Of a stretch of DNA of 64,000 nucleotides, positions 1 to 7,115 are shown in pieces. The translations under genes were made by a program, and so were the position numbers. The stretch is taken from assembly GCF_014200575.1 (NCBI RefSeq), contig NZ_JACHBZ010000011.1, forward strand, positions 1 to 64,000, read 5' to 3'. Under the pieces are notes generated by a model that saw only the letters and a program-made list of their open reading frames with translations, was not told where the DNA came from and searched no databases. The stretch's first letter is position 1. Every line of letters begins with the position of its first letter. Source of the stretch: Mucilaginibacter saanensis (GTDB lineage Bacteria; Bacteroidota; Bacteroidia; Sphingobacteriales; Sphingobacteriaceae).

Positions 1-136
1 AGGATATGAGTCTTTTACTCAGAGGAATGAATAGTTCACCCCGCTTCTTCTCAATCTAATTATCCAGTAAATTTAATTATGCTAATCTAAAGGAGCGATA
101 GAGAAGGATCTATTCTTGAAGGAGCATGGTGTACAC

Positions 137-393
137 CCGCTCTTGGCCGCGGGAGGGCCAGTTACTTTGTTGCGACAAAGTAACCAAACCGCTTGTCATC
201 AGAAATGCTTCTTTGCCGCACATGGCCTTTGCCCCGCAAACCGGACAGAACCACGGGCTGCTAAACCTTGCCTCCACTTCGTTCGCTCAACGTCCCAAGC
301 TTCGGCAAGGTTTGCTAATGCCCCTGCCAGCCGCACTATCCCACCATGTTCTGTCCGCTTTTCGTCCGAAGCTTATCTGCTGACAGGGAAGAA
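137..393. repeat. Long direct repeat, copy 1
   Basis: About 257 bp, matching 561-813 almost base for base from CCGCTCTTGGCC to GGGAAGAA, with only a few substitutions and single-base indels. It contains a perfect 10-bp stem, GTTACTTTGT/ACAAAGTAAC, with a TGCG loop at 161-184. It encodes no recognisable protein. It may be a non-autonomous mobile element or a dispersed intergenic repeat, but no terminal inverted repeats or target duplication are evident. Confidence 0.85.
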
Positions 394-560
394 CTCGCCG
401 GTTTTATTTTTGCATACTCTATAAAAATGACAAAGACCTTGTCATGCCGAACTTGTTTCGGTACCCCACAAGCTGAGCTTTCCACACTTTATCAATAAAA
501 CAAACTTGTCATCCTGAGCGATAGCGAAGGATTTATTCTTTCGATAGGCCTATCGTATAC

Positions 561-813
561 CCGCTCTTGGCCGCGGTTTGGTTACTTTGTTGCGACAAAG
601 TAACCAAACCGCTTGTCATCAGAAATGCTTCTTTGCCGCACAAGGCCTTTGCCCTGCAAAATCGGACAGAACCACGGGCTGCTAAACCTTGCCTCCACTT
701 CGTTCGCTCAACCTCCCAAGCTTCGGCAAGGTTTGCTAATGCCCCTGCCAGCCGCACTATCCCACCATGTTCTGTCCGCTTTTCGTCCGAAGCTTATCTG
801 CTGACGGGAAGAA
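561..813. repeat. Long direct repeat, copy 2
   Basis: Second copy of the unit at 137-393. Its internal palindrome is longer: a perfect 16-bp stem at 575-590 and 595-610 around a TGCG loop. In copy 1 the outer part of the left arm is replaced by unrelated bases. The longer stem suggests that copy 2 is closer to the ancestral form. Confidence 0.85.
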
Positions 814-966
814 AATAGAACCAAGTCATTATGTCCAACGCGTCACCAGCACGAAATAATCTCCAATAAAACTAAACGTTGTCATCCTGAGCGATAGCGA
901 AGGATCTGTTCTCCGACTCGCACAATTCCTCAATCGCAATCATTCCATCTCCATTTTAACGACACA

Positions 967-1048
967 AAAAAGGCTGTCATGCTGAGCTTGTGGAAGTATG
1001 GCGGGCGGGAATCTCCGCGTTACCTTTCTACAAGTTCAGGGTGACAGC
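967..1048. repeat. Palindromic intergenic element
   Basis: The left arm begins GCTGTCATGCTGAGCTTG and the right arm reads CAAGTTCAGGGTGACAGC, so the two pair imperfectly around a central spacer. The right arm ends about 20 bp from the stop codon of the minus-strand DUF2723 gene. The transcript would fold here and could serve as its 3' end. Confidence 0.6.
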
Positions 1049-1068
1049 CCTGTTATACTAAGTTACCC

Positions 1069-4000
1069 TTACTGCTTTGGCGGCACTCCAAACTTACTTT
1101 CGTAATCTTTTAGTTGAGCGCTGAATTTGGCATTTAAGCTGGTTTGTTTAAAGTTTTTGGTATAATCAACCAAACCACTCAGTATCGACATGGAATATTG
1201 TATGTCGCGGTTTTCGGCACTGGTTTCATTGTTTTTCAATAGGGTATAATTATAGTTGAGCAGGTTGGTTACATAATCATCAACCTGGTTTGACAGTTTG
1301 TTAGCCAGCGCTACATCGCCCAGACGGTAAGCACTCTCAATCATATAATATTTACGTACCGCAACCTCGGTTGATCCAATAATGCCCGGCATTACGTTGT
1401 CATATTTTGTAAGTACGTTTTTAGCAAGGTCAAGATGGCCTTCTTTAATTAAATTGTCTGACAGGTTGGAATAAAGCCTGGTAATTAAAGGATAAAACAT
1501 GGTCATAGATTCATGATCAAGGTAACGCGCATTTTTCATGTTGCCCCATTTAAACTTGGTCATCATGTTTTGATACATTTCGGGTGTATGGCTGGTTTCC
1601 AGCGGACTTGCGGCGGTGTCTGGCTTAAACGGCAGCAGGCGATAGGCAAAACCCTCGTTGTATAGGTATTTATCAAGTCCTATCATGTTATCATTAGGCA
1701 CTGTTACCGAAAAATAAATTGGTCTTTTCCAGTTATTGTGCGATAGGATATCCATCATAGCTAAAACATCCTTAGTCACATACCTGCCGCTGAATGTCCA
1801 ATCCATTTCAGGTGTAATTTTGGCTTTCTCGGCAGGGGCAACAGTTCCGGTTTGTACCACTTCGTCCGGGTTAATGGTTAGTTTGAAGTTTTTGGTTGGC
1901 AGGTAATTGGAAACGTCGCCATTATTATACTCTACCATGGCCGCTTTATCATCAGAGGTCATGAAATCAAAAACCTCCTTTAACTCGGTAGGGCCGGCAA
2001 CTTTCTGGTCGTTAAAATAAATAACATCGCGCACGCCGGGTTTAAATTTGTCATTCGACATAGTGATAGGCAATGGCTCTGATTGGTTCATTTTGTTTTT
2101 CATGCCGCGGATGTACCAGTCGGTACCCAGCAGGCTCAAGTTTACAATGCGCACATCGGGGCGTACGTTTTCAACCTCCTGTATATACCACAGCGGATAG
2201 GTGTCATTATCGCCATAAGTAAACAAAATGGCATTTGGTGCGCAGGAGTTCAGGTAGTTGTAAGCCATATCATGCGGCGTAAGCTTGGTGGAGCGGTCAT
2301 GATCATCCCATTCCTGGTTGGCCATTAATACCGGTGCGGCCAGCAAACAAACTACGGTAGCAATAACAGCGCTTGTTTTGGCATTGATTTTTTTACTTAA
2401 AAAATCAGCAATGGCCACGACACCCAGACCTATCCATATAGCAAAAGCATAAAACGAACCAGCATAAGCATAATCACGCTCGCGCGGCTGCAATGGATCC
2501 TGATTCAGATATAACACAATGGCAATGCCGGTGAAAAAGAACAGCACCCCAACAACACCGGCGTTTTTCTGATCGCGGCGAAAATGGAAAAATAAGCCTA
2601 TTAAACCTATAATAAGCGGCAGATAAAATAAGCGGTTGTAGCTTTTACTATTAGTAACAGAGTAGGGCAATGGCTTGCTGAAATTCCAGCCGCTTATCCA
2701 GTTACCGTCAATACCACTGTTGCTAGTTTGGCCATCAAGGTCATTGGTACGGCCAACAAAGTTCCACAAAAAGTAGCGGGTGTACATCTGGTTAATTTGC
2801 CAGCTGCCAAAAAAGCCCAGGTTGGTAGCAAATGTGGGTTGCTCGCTTTGGCCAAGCTTGGTCCAGGCCCTGTAAAATTCCGCGTGACCGGGTTTATCGC
2901 TAAACATACGCGGGAAAGGTGTATTGTGATCATAAACGGTGGTGAGCTTTTTACCGGCAACCTCATATTTGGTTTCGCCACGGCGATAGATGGTTGCGCC
3001 CTGTGTTTGCTCAATAGGCTGCGAATCAAAAAACTGACCGTAAAGCAATGGTGTATCACCATACTGGTCGCGGTTCAGGTATCCGTTCAGTGCAAAAGCA
3101 TTTTCCGGATCGCTGTTATTTAAATTAGGATTAGCCTTTGCCCTAACCACAATCATTACAAATGAGCTGTAGCCAAACAAGATAAACAGCAGGCAAATTA
3201 AAAAAGTATTAAGCGCAAAACGTTTTTCGCGTATTTTAACAACATACTCCAGCAGGGCCAGTACAGCTATACCGGCAACAACGCCAATAATGCCGGCGCT
3301 AATGCCCAGCACCAGTATAAAGGCTACGGCTGCTACTATAATTACCGGTTTTAAAGGTTTAATGGTGTAGTATATACCTGCAACTATGGTTATTATAAGC
3401 AAGGCAAAAAACATAACGGCCCCGCTGCCAAAACCCATCCCTAAGGTATTTACAAAAAGAAGGTCAGAAAAGGCTGCGCCCTTAACGGTATATTGAATAA
3501 CACCCCAAAGCACAAACGCAACAGCAACAACCCCGGCCAAAAATGCCCAGATGGTACCCTTGGTAGTAATGTTTTTAGCCCTGCGAAAATAAATTACCAG
3601 CGCTATAGCCGGTATAACCAACAGGTTTAACAGGTGGATACCTATAGATAGGCCCATCACGTAGGCAATAAATACAATCCATTTATCGGCATGCCGTTCA
3701 TCGGCGTGGGCATCCCATTTAAGTATGGCCCAAAACACAACAGCAGTACACAGGGACGATTGTGCGTAAACTTCAGACTCCACCGCCGAAAACCAGAAAG
3801 TATCTGACCAGGCATAAGCTAACGCACCAACCAGGCCCGCACCAATAATGAGGATAAGGTTGGTTTGATTAATATCTTCGGTTTTCTTAACCAGCAATTT
3901 CTTTGCAAGCGCGGTAACCGTCCAAAAAAGGAACATGATGGTGGCCCCGCTGGCCAGTGCCGAAGCAATATTGGCCCAGTAAGCAACCTTGGTATTGTCG

Positions 4001-4206
4001 CCCAGGGAAAGTAAGGTAAACACCTTGCCAATCATGGTAAACAGTGGGGCGCCTGGCTGGTGGGCTACCTGCAAACGGTAAATACAGGCAATAAACTCGC
4101 CGCAGTCCCAAAAGCTTGATGAAGGCTCTAAGGTTAAAATATACGTTAGCGAAGCAATGATAAAGGCTATCCAGCCGAATATATTGTTGATTTTATTGTA
4201 GCTCAT
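1069..4206 (-). CDS. DUF2723 family polytopic membrane protein (GT-C-like)
   Basis: 1045 aa. The N-terminal half is strongly hydrophobic with many membrane helices. The first extracytoplasmic loop carries the family signature SSSFWDCGEF (D34, E37), the place where GT-C glycosyltransferases keep their catalytic acid. The C-terminal part is soluble and includes a TYGDNDTYPLWY segment near residue 670. The human DUF2723 relative TMEM260 is a protein O-mannosyltransferase, so a role in glycosylating exported proteins is plausible, but for the bacterial family that is inference. The ATG at 4206 gives a typical N-terminus and the length is usual for Bacteroidota. It is transcribed away from the tRNA-Gln/prs region and appears monocistronic. 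Confidence 0.85.
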   Translation of the reverse strand: MSYNKINNIFGWIAFIIASLTYILTLEPSSSFWDCGEFIACIYRLQVAHQPGAPLFTMIGKVFTLLSLGDNTKVAYWANIASALASGATIMFLFWTVTALAKKLLVKKTEDINQTNLILIIGAGLVGALAYAWSDTFWFSAVESEVYAQSSLCTAVVFWAILKWDAHADERHADKWIVFIAYVMGLSIGIHLLNLLVIPAIALVIYFRRAKNITTKGTIWAFLAGVVAVAFVLWGVIQYTVKGAAFSDLLFVNTLGMGFGSGAVMFFALLIITIVAGIYYTIKPLKPVIIVAAVAFILVLGISAGIIGVVAGIAVLALLEYVVKIREKRFALNTFLICLLFILFGYSSFVMIVVRAKANPNLNNSDPENAFALNGYLNRDQYGDTPLLYGQFFDSQPIEQTQGATIYRRGETKYEVAGKKLTTVYDHNTPFPRMFSDKPGHAEFYRAWTKLGQSEQPTFATNLGFFGSWQINQMYTRYFLWNFVGRTNDLDGQTSNSGIDGNWISGWNFSKPLPYSVTNSKSYNRLFYLPLIIGLIGLFFHFRRDQKNAGVVGVLFFFTGIAIVLYLNQDPLQPRERDYAYAGSFYAFAIWIGLGVVAIADFLSKKINAKTSAVIATVVCLLAAPVLMANQEWDDHDRSTKLTPHDMAYNYLNSCAPNAILFTYGDNDTYPLWYIQEVENVRPDVRIVNLSLLGTDWYIRGMKNKMNQSEPLPITMSNDKFKPGVRDVIYFNDQKVAGPTELKEVFDFMTSDDKAAMVEYNNGDVSNYLPTKNFKLTINPDEVVQTGTVAPAEKAKITPEMDWTFSGRYVTKDVLAMMDILSHNNWKRPIYFSVTVPNDNMIGLDKYLYNEGFAYRLLPFKPDTAASPLETSHTPEMYQNMMTKFKWGNMKNARYLDHESMTMFYPLITRLYSNLSDNLIKEGHLDLAKNVLTKYDNVMPGIIGSTEVAVRKYYMIESAYRLGDVALANKLSNQVDDYVTNLLNYNYTLLKNNETSAENRDIQYSMSILSGLVDYTKNFKQTSLNAKFSAQLKDYESKFGVPPKQ

Positions 4207-4352
4207 GTCTGAATTTTACGATACAAAAAAGGTTTAATGCAGCCCGAAATTAATAAAACTATTAGGATGTTGAAATCAAAACCGTTGTATTGGCTGTTTT
4301 TGGCCTGTATTTGGCGTTAAAACGAAAAATAAATACTTTTTTTAAAATCTAT

Positions 4353-4382
4353 TTTGAGAACTAAAAATTCGTCTTATATTTG
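4353..4382 (+). promoter_or_regulatory. Bacteroidota-type promoter of tRNA-Gln
   Basis: TTTG at 4353-4356 and TATATTTG at 4375-4382, 18 bp apart, match the -33/-7 consensus (TTTG, TAnnTTTG) of the Bacteroidota primary sigma factor. The tRNA begins 38 bp downstream. Confidence 0.7.
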
Positions 4383-4420
4383 CATTCCTTTTCGGAGAGT
4401 AAAAACAAACCAAAGGAGAT

Positions 4421-4491
4421 TGCCTGATAGTATAATGGTAGTACGACGGTTTTTGGTACCGTTTGTCTAGGTTCGAATCCTGGTCGGGCAA
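4421..4491 (+). tRNA. tRNA-Gln (anticodon TTG)
   Basis: The full cloverleaf can be drawn. The acceptor arm TGCCTGA pairs with TCGGGCA (one T-G pair), and the anticodon stem ACGGT/ACCGT encloses the loop TTTTGGT with anticodon TTG. The T arm contains GTTCGAATC. Discriminator base is A at 4491, followed by CA; a complete CCA is not encoded. A consensus promoter lies just upstream. Confidence 0.95.
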
Positions 4492-4498
4492 CAAGAAA

Positions 4499-4640
4499 GA
4501 TTTCGGATTTCTGATTTTCAATTTCAAGTTTAGGCTTGATGGAAAATTGAAATCCGATTGTTTTTTATAACAACTGGTAATCAGAATTTGATCTGAAACG
4601 GATTAATAAATCCGGAAATCGAACATCCGAAACCCGAAAT
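4499..4640. repeat. Palindromic intergenic element between tRNA-Gln and prs
   Basis: The left part (AGATTTCGGATTTCTGATTTTC) is cut here to its key words: GATTTCGGATTTC at 4500-4512 recurs inverted as GAAATCCGA near 4549 and again as ATCCGAAACCCGAAAT at 4625-4640. Nested imperfect stems fill the whole gap. The element ends about 5 bp before the prs start codon. Confidence 0.5.
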
Positions 4641-4645
4641 AGAAA

Positions 4646-5590
4646 ATGCCACTACAATTTAATCCGGTTAAGTTATTCGCAGGATCGGGCTCTAAGGAAC
4701 TTGCACAAAAAATTGCTGATGCTTATGGCCGCGAATTAGGTGACGTTGTACTTTCCCGCTTTAGCGACGGAGAGTTTCAGCCACACTTCAATGAATCGGT
4801 TAGGGGATGCGATGTATTCCTTATTCAGTCAACCCATCAACCCACTGATAACCTGATGGAATTACTGATGATGACTGATGCCGCCCGCCGTGCATCAGCA
4901 CATTATGTAAATGCCGTTATTCCGTATTTTGGATTGGCCCGCCAGGACAGGAAAGATAAACCGCGTGTGGCTATAAGTGCAAAACTGGTAGCCAATTTAT
5001 TGGTTGCGGCAGGTATTGACCGTATCATGACCATGGATTTGCACGCAGCGCAGATACAGGGCTTTTTTGATATCCCGGTTGATCACCTTGATGCTTCTAT
5101 CATTTTTGTGCCTTACATAAAAAGCCTTAGCCTTGGTAATTTAACTATCGCATCACCGGATATGGGCGGTTCATACAGAGCACGCAGCTTTGCCAAGTTT
5201 TTTAATGCCGAAGTAGTAATTTGCGATAAGCGCCGTAAACGCGCCAATGAAATTGAATCAATGACGCTTATTGGCGATGTAACAGATCAGGATATTGTGT
5301 TGATTGATGATATATGCGATACAGCCGGAACATTGGCTAAAGCAGCTGGTTTAATTATGGAACGTGGTGCACGCAGCGTACGCGCAGTTTGTACCCACCC
5401 GGTATTGTCAGGTAAGGCTTATGAAACTATTGAAAACTCGGCTTTAACTGAGCTTATAGTTACCGATACCATTCCGTTAAAACACCAGAGCCCTAAAATA
5501 AAGGTTTTATCAACCGCCGAACTTTTTGCAAAGGCGATCAGCAATGTAAATGAGCACGGATCGATAAGCCAGTTGTTCAGGGTAGAATAA
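4646..5590 (+). CDS. prs: Ribose-phosphate pyrophosphokinase
   Basis: 314 aa, normal for the family. It makes PRPP from ribose 5-phosphate and ATP for purine, pyrimidine, His, Trp and NAD synthesis in the cytoplasm. Visible features are the catalytic flexible loop YFGLARQDRKDKPR at 94-107, the D131-L-H metal-binding segment, and the PRPP-binding loop IVLIDDICDTAGT at 217-229. The start codon follows directly after the palindromic element that fills the gap from tRNA-Gln. rplY and pth follow on the same strand; prs-rplY-pth is a common order in Bacteroidota and is probably one transcription unit. Confidence 0.97.
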   Translation: MPLQFNPVKLFAGSGSKELAQKIADAYGRELGDVVLSRFSDGEFQPHFNESVRGCDVFLIQSTHQPTDNLMELLMMTDAARRASAHYVNAVIPYFGLARQDRKDKPRVAISAKLVANLLVAAGIDRIMTMDLHAAQIQGFFDIPVDHLDASIIFVPYIKSLSLGNLTIASPDMGGSYRARSFAKFFNAEVVICDKRRKRANEIESMTLIGDVTDQDIVLIDDICDTAGTLAKAAGLIMERGARSVRAVCTHPVLSGKAYETIENSALTELIVTDTIPLKHQSPKIKVLSTAELFAKAISNVNEHGSISQLFRVE

Positions 5591-5672
5591 TGAATTAAAA
5601 TATCCTTGCTAAAACGCATCTCCTTTGGAGAGGGGTTGGAGTAAGGCTTAAACAAATAAATAAATACAAATA

Positions 5673-6257
5673 ATGAAATCAATTGCTATTAGCGGTTCTC
5701 CAAGAGAGAACGTAGGGAAAAGAGACGCTAAAGAACTGCGTTATCAAGGCTTAGTGCCAGCAGTACTTTATGGTGGGCCAACACAAACCCACTTTGCAGT
5801 GTCCGCAGCTGATTTGAGAGCCGTAGTTTATACTCCGGTTGTTCATTTCATCGATCTTGATGTTGCCGGTGCTAAATCACAGGCTATTATTAAAGATATT
5901 CAGTTTCACCCATTAACTGAACAAATTATCCACATTGACTTTTTATTGCTTGACGAGAAAAAGCCAATCACTATCGAGATCCCTGTTAAATTAACCGGAA
6001 CTTCTCCAGGTGTTAAAGTGGGTGGTAAATTAGTTCAGAAACTAAGGAAACTGCGCATCAAAGCATTACCTAAAGATCATTTAGATGCTATTGAAGTAAG
6101 TATCGAAAGCCTTGAAGTTGGTAAATCAGTAAAAGTTTCAGATTTGAAACTGGAAAAACTGATTATCACTAATGCTATCGAAGATACTATCGTATCAGTA
6201 ACCACTTCACGTGCATTACGTCAGGCTGAGCAAGAAGCTTCTTCAGGTAAAAAATAA
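5673..6257 (+). CDS. rplY: 50S ribosomal protein L25 (CTC/TL5 form)
   Basis: 194 aa, the long form. An N-terminal L25 domain that binds 5S rRNA (about residues 1-90) is followed by the beta-rich CTC domain (about 91-185) and a short charged tail ending SSGKK. Features include RENVGKRDAKELR near the N-terminus and GLVPAVLYGG. The 82-bp gap from prs contains a TCTCCTTTGGAGAGGGGTTGG arm-like segment at about 5620-5640. A strong hairpin with a T-run follows the stop codon, so transcription may partly end here before pth. Confidence 0.95.
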   Translation: MKSIAISGSPRENVGKRDAKELRYQGLVPAVLYGGPTQTHFAVSAADLRAVVYTPVVHFIDLDVAGAKSQAIIKDIQFHPLTEQIIHIDFLLLDEKKPITIEIPVKLTGTSPGVKVGGKLVQKLRKLRIKALPKDHLDAIEVSIESLEVGKSVKVSDLKLEKLIITNAIEDTIVSVTTSRALRQAEQEASSGKK

Positions 6258-6270
6258 TTACCACTGATTT

Positions 6271-6310
6271 AAAAAAAACGCGATAGGCTTTGCCTACCGC
6301 GTTTTTTTTT
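6271..6310 (+). terminator. Rho-independent terminator after rplY
   Basis: The stem ACGCGATAGGC/GCCTACCGCGT has one mismatch and a TTT loop, followed by an unbroken run of T at 6302-6310. An A-run precedes it, so it could also act on the other strand. Confidence 0.85.
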
Positions 6311-6313
6311 GAC

Positions 6314-6433
6314 AAAAGATAGAGGGATAAAAGAAGAATAGATAAAGGACTTTTTTGAGAGTTCAGATCATACAAAACAGATAATCTCAAAAATCATTTA
6401 TCTATTCTTCTTTTATCCTTTGTCTTTTTATCT
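6314..6433. repeat. Palindromic intergenic element between rplY and pth
   Basis: The left arm GGGATAAAAGAAGAATAG (from about 6324) pairs with the right arm CTATTCTTCTTTTATCC ending near 6419; about 22 contiguous bases are complementary. An inner stem TTTTTTGAGA/TCTCAAAAA at 6351-6360 and 6385-6393 extends the fold. It ends about 13 bp before the pth start codon. Confidence 0.75.
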
Positions 6434-6446
6434 TTAATCTATTCCC

Positions 6447-7007
6447 ATGAAATATCTAATAGTTGGTTTAGGAAACATAGGGCCGGAGTATGCTGATACC
6501 CGGCACAATATTGGTTTTATGGTATTGGATGAGCTGGCCAAACAGGAAAACGCAAAGTTTTACAACATGCGCCTGGCTTATTATACCGAGGTATCATTTA
6601 AGGGGCGTGCGCTGCACCTGATAAAACCAACCACTTACATGAACCTAAGTGGTAAGGCGTTAAACCACTGGATGCAGGATCTTAAAATCCCGCTTGAAAA
6701 CGTATTGGTAATTGTTGATGATATTGCGCTGCCGTTGGGCACATTAAGGTTAAAACCTAAAGGTAGCGCGGCCGGGCACAATGGTTTAAAGCATATTGAA
6801 GCAACCATTGGTCATAACAATTATGCCCGCCTGCGTTTTGGTGTTGGCGACAATTACCCCAAAGGCCGCCAGGTTGATTATGTGTTAAGCGGCTTTGATG
6901 ACGACGAAAAGCCCGAGCTGCCTGCACTGATTGACCGCTCCATTGAAATGGTAAAAAGTTTTGCTACCATTGGCACCGAATTAACCATGACCCGGTTTAA
7001 TAAATAG
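6447..7007 (+). CDS. pth: Peptidyl-tRNA hydrolase
   Basis: 186 aa, the usual length. It hydrolyses peptidyl-tRNA released from stalled ribosomes and recycles the tRNA. The family core is intact: GLGNIGPEY with N10, the catalytic H20 in DTRHNIGF, the KPTTYMNLSG segment (about residues 60-69), and the D-containing IVDDIALPLG near residue 90. It lies downstream of rplY behind a terminator-like hairpin and a palindromic element, so it may rely partly on readthrough or on its own promoter. Confidence 0.97.
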   Translation: MKYLIVGLGNIGPEYADTRHNIGFMVLDELAKQENAKFYNMRLAYYTEVSFKGRALHLIKPTTYMNLSGKALNHWMQDLKIPLENVLVIVDDIALPLGTLRLKPKGSAAGHNGLKHIEATIGHNNYARLRFGVGDNYPKGRQVDYVLSGFDDDEKPELPALIDRSIEMVKSFATIGTELTMTRFNK

Positions 7008-7115
7008 CTAAAATACAAGCTGCTGTGGGCTACCGGATTAGTTAAAAATGGTTAAATAATTCCGGGTAATTGCAACAGATGGGTATCTTGCGGTGTCTTA
7101 TCACCTAAATACCTT

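Larger units (their letters stand above)
1..1068. repeat. Non-coding repeat-rich region
   Basis: No convincing gene is present. Open frames here follow the repeats and have no recognisable domains. The region holds two near-identical copies of a 255-bp unit (137-393 and 561-813), two exact copies of a GTCATCCTGAGCGATAGCG word (506-532 and 879-905) with a degenerate third copy near 90-117, and an inverted-repeat element at 967-1048 next to the stop codon of the DUF2723 gene. It looks like a nest of intergenic repeats. Whether a gene begins to the left of the window cannot be seen. Confidence 0.75.

Noticed and set aside
116..818. Several 60-100 aa open frames in the first 0.8 kb
   Set aside because: They lie on the two copies of a direct repeat, overlap on both strands, and have no domain or sensible start context.
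4342..4527. Minus-strand open frame across tRNA-Gln
   Set aside because: It is antisense to a complete tRNA; the protein-like frame is an accident.
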